From: Afifella pfennigii DSM 17143
GTDB taxonomy: Bacteria; Pseudomonadota; Alphaproteobacteria; Rhizobiales; Afifellaceae
NCBI RefSeq assembly: GCF_000688515.1
Contig: NZ_JHZK01000009.1
Span: forward strand, 1 to 64,000
DNA: 64,000 bases
Direction of reading: 5' to 3'
Part shown: one piece after another, positions 7,994 through 16,240 of the stretch
Layout of the letters: every line of letters starts with the position of its first letter
Position numbering within the stretch: position 1 is the stretch's first letter
Notes under the pieces: generated by a model
What the model was told of the DNA's origin: nothing
The model's input: the letters and a program-made list of their open reading frames with translations, nothing else
The model's database searches: none
Made by a program: the position numbers and the translations under genes

Positions 7994-9601
7994 TCACTCG
8001 GCCGGCTCGACCGCAGCGCCCATCGGCTTTTCCTGCCGTATGTCGCCGCGGATCGTCTTGTAGATGTTGAAGGCCATGATCACGGCGCCGGTCAGGTAGA
8101 GGACGCCGCCAAGGCCGCGGATGATGTAGTAGGGATGCATGGCGGCGACGGTCTCCACGAAGGAATAGACCAGGAAGCCCTCGGCATTATACTCGCGCCA
8201 CATCAGGCCCTGCATGATGCCCGACACCCACATGGAGGCGGCGTAGAGGACGATGCCGATGGTGGCGAGCCAGAAGTGCCAGGAAACGAGGCGCAGTGAG
8301 TAGAGCCTCTGCCGGTGCCAAAGCCGCGGCACCAGGAAGTAGACGGCGCCGAAGGAGATCATCCCGACCCAGCCAAGGGCGCCGGAATGCACGTGGCCGA
8401 TCGTCCAGTCGGTGTAGTGCGACAGCGAATTGACCGCCTTGATCGACATCATCGGGCCCTCGAAGGTCGACATGCCGTAGAAGGCGACAGCGATCACCAT
8501 CATGCGGATGATCGGGTCGGTGCGCAGCTTGTCCCAGGCGCCCGAGAGCGTCATCAGGCCGTTGATCATGCCGCCCCATGAGGGCATCCACAGCATGATC
8601 GAGAAGACCATGCCGAGCGTCTGCGCCCAATCGGGCAGCGCCGTGTAATGCAGATGGTGCGGACCGGCCCAGATATAGAGGAAGATCAGCGACCAGAAAT
8701 GAATGATGGAGAGGCGGTAGGAATAGACCGGCCGCTCCGCCTGCTTGGGGATGAAATAGTACATCATCCCCAGGAAGCCCGCGGTCAGGAAGAAGCCGAC
8801 GGCGTTATGGCCGTACCACCATTGGGTCAGCGCGTCCTGCACGCCGGAGAAGATCGGATAAGACTTCGACCCGAGCCAGGAGACCGGCATGGCGAGGTTG
8901 TTGACCACGTGCAGCATGGCGATGGTGACGATGAAGGAGAGATAGAACCAGTTCGCCACGTAGATGTGCGGCTCTTTCCTCTTCGCCAGGGTGCCGAGAA
9001 AGACGACGAGATAGGCGACCCAGACGACGGTCAGCAGCAGGTCGATGTACCATTCCGGCTCGGCGTATTCCTTCGACTGGGTGACGCCGAGGAGGTAGCC
9101 GGTGGCCGCCAGCACGATGAACAGCTGATAGCCCCAGAAAACAAACCAGGGCAGCGCCCCGCCGAACAATCGCGCCCCCGTGGTGCGCTGCACCACGTAG
9201 AAGGAGGTGCAGATGAGCGCGTTACCGCCGAAGGCGAAGATGACCGCCGAGGTGTGCAGCGGCCGCATCCGGTTGAAGTTGAACCAGGGCTCCACGTTGA
9301 GGTCGGGATAGGCGAGCTGGAAGGCGATGAAGACGCCGACGGTGAGGCCGATCACGGCCCAGAACATGGTGGCGATCGCGCCGGCGCGAATCACGTCGTC
9401 CATGTAGCTGGCTTCGCGCTCGCGAAGCGGGATGTCCCTTGCGCGCACATCCATGGTCTTCAGCCGCCAGCCGGCACCGACGAGCGCCAGGACGGCGACG
9501 ATCGCCATATGCACCGCAAATTGCGTGTCGTGCGCCTTGACCGATCCCATCAGCGCCAGAAGCGCGATCAGGAACAGACCGCCCCCTTGTGCCATCGCCA
9601 T
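7994..9601 (-). CDS. ccoN: CcoN, catalytic subunit of cbb3 cytochrome oxidase
   Basis: A 535-residue protein with about 12 membrane helices. Histidine motifs of a haem-copper oxidase are visible: RPLHTSAV (low-spin haem b), [10 protein letters not shown] and AGPHHLHY (CuB ligands), and [10 protein letters not shown] (haem ligands). CcoN reduces oxygen at high affinity and pumps protons, supporting growth at low oxygen. The start at 9601 has GAGGAG-like Shine-Dalgarno sequence just upstream. It heads the ccoNOQP operon and is divergent from the hemerythrin gene, with an FNR box about 93 bases upstream. The N-terminus has one extra helix before the first conserved histidine, which is common in alphaproteobacteria. 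Confidence 0.96.
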   Translation of the reverse strand: MAMAQGGGLFLIALLALMGSVKAHDTQFAVHMAIVAVLALVGAGWRLKTMDVRARDIPLREREASYMDDVIRAGAIATMFWAVIGLTVGVFIAFQLAYPDLNVEPWFNFNRMRPLHTSAVIFAFGGNALICTSFYVVQRTTGARLFGGALPWFVFWGYQLFIVLAATGYLLGVTQSKEYAEPEWYIDLLLTVVWVAYLVVFLGTLAKRKEPHIYVANWFYLSFIVTIAMLHVVNNLAMPVSWLGSKSYPIFSGVQDALTQWWYGHNAVGFFLTAGFLGMMYYFIPKQAERPVYSYRLSIIHFWSLIFLYIWAGPHHLHYTALPDWAQTLGMVFSIMLWMPSWGGMINGLMTLSGAWDKLRTDPIIRMMVIAVAFYGMSTFEGPMMSIKAVNSLSHYTDWTIGHVHSGALGWVGMISFGAVYFLVPRLWHRQRLYSLRLVSWHFWLATIGIVLYAASMWVSGIMQGLMWREYNAEGFLVYSFVETVAAMHPYYIIRGLGGVLYLTGAVIMAFNIYKTIRGDIRQEKPMGAAVEPAE

Positions 9602-9693
9602 GGCCTCTTCTCCTCAACATTACGCCAACCGGCGCGTGGCCGCGCACTGGAAGGCTTCTAAGCAAGCTATGGCGGCAAGCCCGACCACAACCC

Positions 9694-9707
9694 TTGACCC
9701 AGATCAA
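9694..9707. promoter_or_regulatory. FNR/FixK-type box between ccoN and the hemerythrin gene
   Basis: TTGACCCAGATCAA, one mismatch from TTGAT-N4-ATCAA. It lies 93 bases from the ccoN ATG and 72 bases from the hemerythrin-like ATG, the only such site I found in this divergent gap, so it may serve both genes. Confidence 0.85.
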
Positions 9708-9778
9708 GTTCCAAAAGGCGCAGTTCCGGCAACATCACCAACTGAAGAGAGGGCACAGCTCGGGAAGGATTTCCCCTC

Positions 9779-10438
9779 ATGCCGCCGCAGAAACAGCAAC
9801 TGGAAGCGCTCATCGCATGCGCGGCCAAGGCGCCGGCTGCGGAGGCTATCCGATTGGACCCATTCCAACTTATCGCTTTTGAGCACGCTCTGCAGGAGCG
9901 GCTGTGCGATTTGTTGGAGGCCATAGCCGACGCGCTGCCCAATCAGGTTTTGCTCGACGCGGCCGACGCGGCTGCGACAACATTGCGCACGTATTTCCCC
10001 GCTCATTTGAAGCTGGAGAACGACATTCTCTTCCCGGCGCTGACGGCGCCGTGCCGAGCTGATCGTTCGGTGCGCGAGGCGATCGCGCTGGCGCGCTCCG
10101 AGCACGATGCCGACGAGGCGAGCGCGCTGGAGCTGGCGGAGGCGCTGGCCAATCGCGACGAGGAGGGCCGCTACCGCGAGGCGGAGGCGCTCGGCTATCT
10201 CTTGCGCTCCTTTTTCGAGCAGCAGCGCCGTCATATCGCCTGGGAGGAGACGGTGGTCTTCCCGATGGCTCGCTCCTGCTTCAGCGCGGCCTCCAAGGCC
10301 GACCTTGCCGCCGCGCTTCTGCGCCATCGCATGCGCTGCGAATGCCTGCCGCTGGTCTCGCTGCTGGCGCCGCAGAAAAAGCCGTGCAACGGCAATTGCG
10401 CCGATTGCGAGGAAAAACCGGCAAGCGCCATCGCCTGA
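9779..10438 (+). CDS. Hemerythrin (HHE) domain protein with cysteine-rich tail
   Basis: A 219-residue soluble helical protein. Candidate di-iron ligands follow the hemerythrin pattern: His36, His76 and Glu80 (HLKLE), His109, His152 and Glu156 (HIAWE). Such proteins bind oxygen or nitric oxide, sense them, or repair iron centres. The C-terminus adds cysteines at 187, 189, 203, 207 and 210, including CNGNCADC, which could bind metal or act in redox; this tail is not part of the basic fold. Divergence from ccoN across an FNR box implies low-oxygen expression. The exact role (oxygen delivery, NO defence, iron storage) cannot be read from sequence. It is not a close RIC/YtfE match in its N-terminus. 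Confidence 0.82.
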   Translation: MPPQKQQLEALIACAAKAPAAEAIRLDPFQLIAFEHALQERLCDLLEAIADALPNQVLLDAADAAATTLRTYFPAHLKLENDILFPALTAPCRADRSVREAIALARSEHDADEASALELAEALANRDEEGRYREAEALGYLLRSFFEQQRRHIAWEETVVFPMARSCFSAASKADLAAALLRHRMRCECLPLVSLLAPQKKPCNGNCADCEEKPASAIA

Positions 10439-10593
10439 AGGGCGAATTCTGGCCCCCCGGCGGTCGGCGATCAGCCACGAGGACGACCCATTCATCGCCA
10501 ACGGATGTGAGCGCCGAGCACGGAGGCGCCCTGCCTCACGCCCTGAAAGCGTCGTGGCTCATTCGCTTTGAAAGCAGATCGGGGCCCTGCCAT

Positions 10594-10621
10594 GGCGTCA
10601 GGGAAGGGGCGTCAGGGAAGG
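10594..10621. repeat. 14-bp perfect tandem duplication in a 299-bp gap
   Basis: The 14-bp unit GGCGTCAGGGAAGG occurs twice head to tail (10594-10607 and 10608-10621), followed by the first four bases of a third copy. It sits in the gap 10439-10737 between the convergent hemerythrin and fnrL genes. I see no gene or clear terminator in the rest of this gap. Confidence 0.85.
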
Positions 10622-10737
10622 GGCGCAGGTTCTCAGAAGAACGCGGCGACCCCGCCTTCTATCCAAAAAGGCTTCCGGCTCTGCCGCAGACCGCTGCGCC
10701 TTTGCCCGGCTCCGCTGCGAACCAGCGCGCCCCCGCC

Positions 10738-11484
10738 TCAATCGCCGGTTTCGGCCGCCAGGAGCTCCATATCCGGCACGCGGATACGCCGGTTCTGCTC
10801 CACGCGGATGACGCCGGAGCTCTTCAGCTTGGTGAGCTGGCGCGACACCGTCTCGATGGTGAGGCCGAGGAAATCGGCGATCTCCGCGCGCGTCAGCGGC
10901 AAATCGAAGCCCGCCTCGCTTTCCGCCTCGCCCTCCAGTTCCTCGCCTTTCGGCGTATGGCGAGCGATCATGAGAAGGAAGGTGGCGACCCGCTCGCGCG
11001 CCGTCTTGCGCCCCAGCGTCAACAGAAGGTCGCGCGCATCGTCGAGCTCTGCGAGCGCCTGCAGATAGAGCCGGTGCTCCAGGCCGGAGGATTGCTCGAT
11101 CATCCGCTCCAGGAGGTTGCGCGGGAAGGTGCACAGAACGGTGGCGGTCACCGCTTCCGCCTTCAGCGAACTCTCCGGCGAGAAGGGCCGGCCGACGAAA
11201 TCGGGGGCGAATTGCAGGCCGACGATCTGCTGGCGCCCATCGGGGAGCATCTTGGAGAGCTTCACCACCCCGGCAAGAATGTTGGAGTAGGAGGTCGTCG
11301 GCTCCTCCGCATCCAGGAGGGTTTTGCCCGCTTCCACCACCTGCTTGTGCGAGCGGCGGGAGAGCTCGGCGAGTTGGTCAGCATCCAGAGCGCCGCAGAT
11401 TCCGCGATGCCGAGCCTTGCAAGCCCGGCACAGATCAGGCACTGGATCGTTCTCAAGCGGAGCGCGCTTCAAGACCTTCATCAT
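10738..11484 (-). CDS. fnrL: FnrL, oxygen-sensing Crp/Fnr regulator
   Basis: About 248 residues. N-terminal cysteines at 19, 22 and 30 (C-X2-C-X7-C) plus a central Cys118 supply the four ligands of an oxygen-labile 4Fe-4S cluster, as in FNR. A cyclic-nucleotide-type beta roll follows, then a helix-turn-helix whose recognition helix carries ETVSR, matching FNR residues that read TTGAT. The open frame reaches 11541, but an FNR box overlaps that upstream part, so I place the start at the ATG at 11484 (11481 is also possible). The factor should activate cco genes at low oxygen and control itself through the box at 11528-11541. Confidence 0.93.
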   Translation of the reverse strand: MMKVLKRAPLENDPVPDLCRACKARHRGICGALDADQLAELSRRSHKQVVEAGKTLLDAEEPTTSYSNILAGVVKLSKMLPDGRQQIVGLQFAPDFVGRPFSPESSLKAEAVTATVLCTFPRNLLERMIEQSSGLEHRLYLQALAELDDARDLLLTLGRKTARERVATFLLMIARHTPKGEELEGEAESEAGFDLPLTRAEIADFLGLTIETVSRQLTKLKSSGVIRVEQNRRIRVPDMELLAAETGD

Positions 11485-11527
11485 AAGGGAGTCATATCGA
11501 CGAAGCCGTTGCAATTCCAGAGGTTCC

Positions 11528-11541
11528 TTGATCCTGATCAA
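11528..11541. promoter_or_regulatory. Perfect FNR box between fnrL and the universal stress gene
   Basis: TTGATCCTGATCAA is an exact match to TTGAT-N4-ATCAA. Its centre is about 50 bases from the fnrL start and about 93 bases from the start of the stress-protein gene on the other strand. Autoregulation of fnrL and control of the stress gene are both plausible. Confidence 0.88.
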
Positions 11542-11627
11542 CGCGTCAATTCGGCACCGAAAAATAGGCTCGATATCGTGCCGGATTCCATGCCCCCTGT
11601 CCCTGCCAGTGACGAAAGGAAAGCGCC

Positions 11628-12467
11628 GTGAGCAGCCGTTACCCCCTTGGGACGATCATGGTTCACCTGCCTTCGGTGGACACCATCCCGCGCTTGATGA
11701 ACGTTGCCGCGCCGATCGCCCGTTCGCATTCGGCCCATCTCGTCGGCCTGCACCTCATCCCACGCATCCCGCCCGATGTCGTCGACCCGCTCGGCGGGGA
11801 ATGGCTGTCCATGCAAATGCAGCGCGACAACCAGATCGCCGAGGAGATCGGCACCGCCTTCGATCGTGCAGCAAGCGCGGAGGACCTCGCCTATTCCTGG
11901 CTGCAGCTCGACGCGCGTGACGTCAATGCAACGCAATTGGCCGTGCGCACCTGCCGCAACGCCGATCTCGTCGTCGCCTCACAGGCAAGCGACGACCTTC
12001 CCTCCTATTACCGGCCGGAGGATATCGTGCTCGGGGCCGGGCGTCCGGTGCTGGTCGTGCCGACCGCCGGCAATTTCGGCGAGATCGGCAACAACGTGCT
12101 GATCGCCTGGAACGGCAGCCGCGAGGCCGCCCGCGCCGCCTTCGACACCCTGCCGCTGATCCAGAAGGGCGCCAAGGTGCAGATCCTGTCCGTCAATGCC
12201 GGCCACAAGGAGCCGGGTCACGGCCTGGTGCCGGGCGACGCGCTTGCCCGCACGCTGGCGCGCCACGGTCTCAACGTGGAGGCGATGACCTCGCGTCCGG
12301 ACCGGACCTCGGTCGGCGGCGAGATATTGAACCGTGCCTCCGATCTGGGTTCCGATCTCATCGTCATGGGCTGCTACGGCCATTCGCGCTTGCGCGAGAC
12401 GGTGTTCGGCGGCGCCACCCAGTCGATCGTCGACCAGATGACCGTGCCGATCCTGATGTCGCACTGA
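11628..12467 (+). CDS. Tandem universal stress protein (UspA family)
   Basis: A 279-residue cytoplasmic protein made of two Usp domains (about residues 6-147 and 155-278). The second keeps the nucleotide-binding signature (GCYGHSRLRETVFGGAT, G-X2-G-X9-G-[ST] type); the first has lost most of it. Usp proteins support survival under starvation, low oxygen and other stresses. Divergent from fnrL across a perfect FNR box, so anaerobic induction is likely. A rho-independent terminator follows about 40 bases after the stop. The specific molecular role is unknown. Confidence 0.88.
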   Translation: MSSRYPLGTIMVHLPSVDTIPRLMNVAAPIARSHSAHLVGLHLIPRIPPDVVDPLGGEWLSMQMQRDNQIAEEIGTAFDRAASAEDLAYSWLQLDARDVNATQLAVRTCRNADLVVASQASDDLPSYYRPEDIVLGAGRPVLVVPTAGNFGEIGNNVLIAWNGSREAARAAFDTLPLIQKGAKVQILSVNAGHKEPGHGLVPGDALARTLARHGLNVEAMTSRPDRTSVGGEILNRASDLGSDLIVMGCYGHSRLRETVFGGATQSIVDQMTVPILMSH

Positions 12468-12506
12468 TCGCCTTCAGCGATCGCCCCCGCCGCGGTGGGG
12501 ATTGTC

Positions 12507-12531
12507 GGGCGGCCCTTGCGGCCGCCCTTTT
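12507..12531 (+). terminator. Rho-independent terminator after the universal stress gene
   Basis: Perfect 8-bp GC stem (12507-12514 with 12520-12527), five-base loop, then TTTT on the plus strand. It ends just before the stop codon of the convergent copper ATPase gene. Confidence 0.85.
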
Positions 12532-12533
12532 CG

Positions 12534-14948
12534 TTACAGCCGTATCTGCCTGAGCCGTAGCGCGTTGCCGACGACGGAAACGGAGGAGAAGCTCATCGCC
12601 GCCGCCGCGATCACCGGCGACAGCAATATGCCGATGAACGGATAGAGCACGCCCGCCGCGATCGGCACGCCCAGCGTGTTATAGCCGAAGGCGAAGACGA
12701 GGTTCTGGCGGATGTTGCGCAGCGTCGCGCGGGCCAGATGCCGGGCCTGGGCAACGCCGTTGAGATCGCCGCGCATCAGCGTCATGCCCGCACTCTCCAC
12801 CGCGACATCCGCGCCCGCGCCCATCGCGATGCCGACATCGGCCGCCGCCAGCGCCGGCGCGTCGTTCACCCCGTCGCCGGCCATGGCGACTTTGGCGCCC
12901 TCGCGCTTCAACTCGTTGACGATGGTCTGCTTGTCTTCCGGCAGCACCTCCGCGCGCACCTCGTCGATGCCGAGCTTTTTCGCCACCGCCTCTGCGGTGG
13001 CACGGTTGTCGCCGGTCGCCATGACGATGCGCATACCCTGGCGATGCAGTGCCTTGATTGCCTCCGCGCTCGTGGCCTTCACCGGGTCGGTAACGGCGAT
13101 GAGGCCGAGAAGCATCTTGTCGGCGGCGGCGAACATCACCGTCTCGCCCTCGCCGCGGCGCGCCGCGGCCTTTTCGGCGAGCGCGCCGACATCGACGCCC
13201 AGCCCGCGCATCAGCGCCTCGTTGCCGAGCGCGACGGCGCGACCATCGACGCGGCCGGTAACGCCCTTGCCGGTTATGGCCTCAAAATCCTCCGCGCGGA
13301 TGGGGCGGGCGTCCTGTTCCTCCGCCCCCTTGACGATCGCCTCCGCCAGCGGATGCTCGCTCGCAGCTTCCAGCGAGGCGGCCAGCTGCAGCAACTCTTC
13401 CTGCGAGCCGCCGGTAACCGTCTCCACCGCGACGAGCCGCGGCTTGCCCTCCGTCAGGGTGCCGGTCTTGTCGACGACGAGCGTGTCGACATGCGCCATC
13501 CGCTCCAGGGCCTCGGCGTTCTTGATGAGAATGCCGGCCTGGGCGCCGCGTCCGGTCGCCACCATGACCGATATCGGCGTCGCCAGGCCGAGCGCGCAGG
13601 GACAGGCGATGATAAGCACGCTGACCGCCGCCACCAGCGCATAGGCAAGCTGCGGCGCCGGCCCGATGAAGAGCCAGGCCAGGAAGGCGACGACGGCGAC
13701 CGCAACGACGGAGGGGACGAAATAGCCGGCAACGCGGTCGGCAAGGCCCTGGATGGGCGCGCGCGAGCGCTGCGCCTCCGCCACCATGGCGACGACCTGC
13801 GACAGCGTCGTCTCCGCGCCGGTGCGGTCGACCTGCATGTCGAAGCTGCCGCGGCTGTTGGCCGTGCCGCCGGTCACCCGGTCGCCCTCGGCCTTCTCCA
13901 CCGGCACCGATTCGCCGGTCAGCATGGATTCGTCGACCGAGCTGCGGCCGGAAACCACCAAGCCGTCGATCGGCACCGTATCGCCGGGGCGCACGCGCAG
14001 GATGTCGCCCTTCTTCACCTCGGCGAGCGGCACTTCCTGCGTGCCGCCGTCCTCCTTCACCCTCATCGCCTGCTTCGGCGAAAGGTCCATCAGCGCCCGA
14101 ATCGCGCCGCCGGTGCGCTCGCGCGCCCGAAGCTCCAGGATCTGGCCGAGAAGCACGAGAACGATGATCACCGCCGCCGCCTCGAAATAGACCGGCACAA
14201 CGCCGTGTTCCAGCATCGCTCGCGGGAAGACGCCTGGCACCAGCACGGCGACAAGCGAGTAGAGAAAAGCCGCGCCGGTGCCGATGGCGATCAGCGTGAA
14301 CATGTTGAGGCGGCGCGTCACGATGGAGCGCCAGCCGCGCTCGAAGAAGGGCAGGCCGGAATAGAGCACCACCGGCAGGGCGAGGACCAGCTGCAGCCAT
14401 TGCTCGGCCCGCGGCTCCAGAAAGGGCAACACGTCGATATTGAGGACATGTCCGCCCATCTCCACCACCAGGAGGATGAGAGCGAGCGGCGCGCCGATCC
14501 AGAAGCGGCGCGTGAAATCGATGAGTTCCGGGTTAGGTCCGTCGACCGGCACGCCCATCGGCTCCAGTGCCATACCGCAGATCGGGCAGGTTCCTGGGCC
14601 CTCCTGCACGATCTCCGGGTCCATCGGACAGGTATAGAGCGTGCCTGGGGGCGCCTCCTCCGCTTCCGCGCCGACGCCGGAGAGATATTTCTGCGGATCG
14701 GCGAGGAATTTCTCGCGGCACCCTTCGCGGCAGAAATGGTAGACGCGGCCCTCATGCTCGGCCCACGGTTTGCCGGCATTGGGGTCGACCTTCATGCCGC
14801 AAACGGGATCGACAAGGAGAGCCGGGCTCACCTCGGCCGCCTCGTCATGATGATGGCCGCCGCAACACGCACCCGGCTCGGTCTTGCCGCTGTGGCAAGA
14901 ATGCGTCTCCTGCTGCTTGCGATCTTTGCTGTCCGCGCGCTCGGTCAT
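12534..14948 (-). CDS. copA: CopA-type copper P1B ATPase with YHS and metal-binding domains
   Basis: An 804-residue P1B-type ATPase. The N-terminus has a His/Cys-rich stretch (residues 17-34), a YHS domain (about 46-90, with DPVCGMKV and YHFCREGC) and a heavy-metal-binding domain (about 104-130, YTCPMDPE and CPICGM). The ATPase core has TGES, the CPC motif in [18 protein letters not shown] and GDGVNDAP. It most likely exports Cu(I) from the cytoplasm. A CueR-type operator lies directly upstream. It differs from ccoI in having YHS/HMBD modules rather than a CxxC ferredoxin-like domain, so it is the detoxification enzyme rather than the oxidase assembly one. A related silver specificity cannot be excluded. 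Confidence 0.92.
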   Translation of the reverse strand: MTERADSKDRKQQETHSCHSGKTEPGACCGGHHHDEAAEVSPALLVDPVCGMKVDPNAGKPWAEHEGRVYHFCREGCREKFLADPQKYLSGVGAEAEEAPPGTLYTCPMDPEIVQEGPGTCPICGMALEPMGVPVDGPNPELIDFTRRFWIGAPLALILLVVEMGGHVLNIDVLPFLEPRAEQWLQLVLALPVVLYSGLPFFERGWRSIVTRRLNMFTLIAIGTGAAFLYSLVAVLVPGVFPRAMLEHGVVPVYFEAAAVIIVLVLLGQILELRARERTGGAIRALMDLSPKQAMRVKEDGGTQEVPLAEVKKGDILRVRPGDTVPIDGLVVSGRSSVDESMLTGESVPVEKAEGDRVTGGTANSRGSFDMQVDRTGAETTLSQVVAMVAEAQRSRAPIQGLADRVAGYFVPSVVAVAVVAFLAWLFIGPAPQLAYALVAAVSVLIIACPCALGLATPISVMVATGRGAQAGILIKNAEALERMAHVDTLVVDKTGTLTEGKPRLVAVETVTGGSQEELLQLAASLEAASEHPLAEAIVKGAEEQDARPIRAEDFEAITGKGVTGRVDGRAVALGNEALMRGLGVDVGALAEKAAARRGEGETVMFAAADKMLLGLIAVTDPVKATSAEAIKALHRQGMRIVMATGDNRATAEAVAKKLGIDEVRAEVLPEDKQTIVNELKREGAKVAMAGDGVNDAPALAAADVGIAMGAGADVAVESAGMTLMRGDLNGVAQARHLARATLRNIRQNLVFAFGYNTLGVPIAAGVLYPFIGILLSPVIAAAAMSFSSVSVVGNALRLRQIRL

Positions 14949-14990
14949 CGGGATTGACTATCCTTCCTGTCGTGCGGACAAGCAGATGGG

Positions 14991-15009
14991 CCTTCCAGAC
15001 AATGGAAGG
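14991..15009. promoter_or_regulatory. CueR-type (MerR family) operator in the copA promoter
   Basis: Dyad CCTTCC-N7-GGAAGG read for copA on the minus strand, closely matching the CueR operators of copA genes. A -35-like TTGACC (15013-15008) lies upstream and a weak -10 (CATCTG) falls about 19 bases on, the stretched spacing typical of MerR-family promoters. The dyad centre is about 52 bases before the copA ATG. No cueR gene is in the window. Confidence 0.85.
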
Positions 15010-15031
15010 TCAAGAGGGGCCTCCCCCGCGC

Positions 15032-15052
15032 CCCCGGCCGGTCCGGCCGGGG
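15032..15052 (-). terminator. GC-rich hairpin after the NAGGN operon
   Basis: Perfect 8-bp stem (15032-15039 with 15045-15052) and five-base loop, about 10 bases after the stop of the M42 peptidase gene. There is no T-run, so it may be a weak or factor-assisted terminator. Confidence 0.45.
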
Positions 15053-15062
15053 CAAGCTCGCT

Positions 15063-16220
15063 TCAGGGCAGCACGACCGGATCCTCGCGCGCTTCCTCCG
15101 CCTCCTCGTCCTCGGTCGGCTGGTGCGTGAAGCCCTTCAGCGAGCCGAGCTCGTTGCGGTCGCGCTGGATCTCCAGCGGGCTGGTCACATAGGCCGTGAC
15201 GAGTTCGGCGAGCGAGCGCAGCGCGTGCATGTGGATGCGCTCATAGCCGTGGCTGGCATCGATGCCGAAAGTGATCAGGGCGGCGCGCACATCGGCGCCC
15301 GATTCCAGCGCCGAGGCGGAATCGGAACGATAGTGGCGGAAGATGTCCTTCTGGTAGCGGATCTCGTTGTCGGCGCACAACCGCGCCAGTTTGCGCGTCA
15401 GATGGTAGTCGAAGGGCCCGGTCTGATCGGCCATGGCGATGGTGACACCGAATTCGGAGGAATTCTGCCCCGGCGCCGTCGTGCCGTTGTCGAGCGTCAC
15501 CATGGAGGCGACGTCGTGCGAGAGGATGGCCGAAGCGCCCACCCCCACCTCCTCGGCGATGGTGAGCAAAAAATGGATGTCGACCGGCGTCACCGCATGC
15601 TCGCGCACCATTGCTTCGATGGCGGCCAGCATCACCGCCACCCCCGCCTTGTTGTCGAGGTGCCGGGAGACGATGAAGCCGTTCTCCACGAATTCCGGCT
15701 GCGGATCGATGGCGACCATATCGCCGACTTCCACCCCGAGCTTTTCCAGCGAGGCGCGGTCGGTCGCCGGTCCGTCGATACGAAGCTCCACATATTCCCA
15801 GCCGACGGGCAGCGTATCGACCTCGTCGGCGAACGTGTGGCCGGAAGCCTTCACCGGCAGGATGGTGCCGCGATAGGAGCCGTGATCGGTGAAGATCGTC
15901 GCCCGCGCGCCTTCCGCAAAGCGCGCCGACCAGTGCCCGACCGGCACCAGTTCCAGCCGGCCGTTATCCTTCAGAAACTTCACCTGCGCGCCGAGCGTGT
16001 CGAGATGGGCGACGATGGCGCGGGCGGCCTTGCGGCGCGAGCCCTGGTAGATGGCGCGGATGGCGCCGCGGCGGGTGAGCTCGTAGCCCACGCCGAGCCG
16101 CTCCAGCTCCTCGCAGCAATCGCGCACGATCGTGTCGGTGTAGCCGGTCGGGCTCGGAATGGCGAGAAGATGCGCCAGGCGGTCGGCGAGATAATCGGTG
16201 TCGATCGCAAGGCGCGGCAT
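15063..16220 (-). CDS. M42-family metallopeptidase of the NAGGN operon
   Basis: A 385-residue peptidase/deacylase of the M20/M42 clan. Candidate metal and catalytic residues are His72 and Asp74 (AHLDTLG), Asp189 (HLDNKAG) and the Glu223-Glu224 pair (IAEEVG). It lies 20 bases after ngg, and this M42 subtype is the one regularly found beside NAGGN synthesis genes. A role in degrading or trimming the osmolyte dipeptide is reasonable but not shown. It is the last gene of the three. The C-terminal acidic tail is unremarkable. Confidence 0.88.
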   Translation of the reverse strand: MPRLAIDTDYLADRLAHLLAIPSPTGYTDTIVRDCCEELERLGVGYELTRRGAIRAIYQGSRRKAARAIVAHLDTLGAQVKFLKDNGRLELVPVGHWSARFAEGARATIFTDHGSYRGTILPVKASGHTFADEVDTLPVGWEYVELRIDGPATDRASLEKLGVEVGDMVAIDPQPEFVENGFIVSRHLDNKAGVAVMLAAIEAMVREHAVTPVDIHFLLTIAEEVGVGASAILSHDVASMVTLDNGTTAPGQNSSEFGVTIAMADQTGPFDYHLTRKLARLCADNEIRYQKDIFRHYRSDSASALESGADVRAALITFGIDASHGYERIHMHALRSLAELVTAYVTSPLEIQRDRNELGSLKGFTHQPTEDEEAEEAREDPVVLP

Positions 16221-16240
16221 GGCTTTCTCTCCTCGTTCGC

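Noticed and set aside
10439-10737. A small gene or RNA in the gap before fnrL
   Set aside because: Only a 14-bp tandem duplication was seen; open frames there are shadows and no tRNA-like or structured RNA pattern was found.
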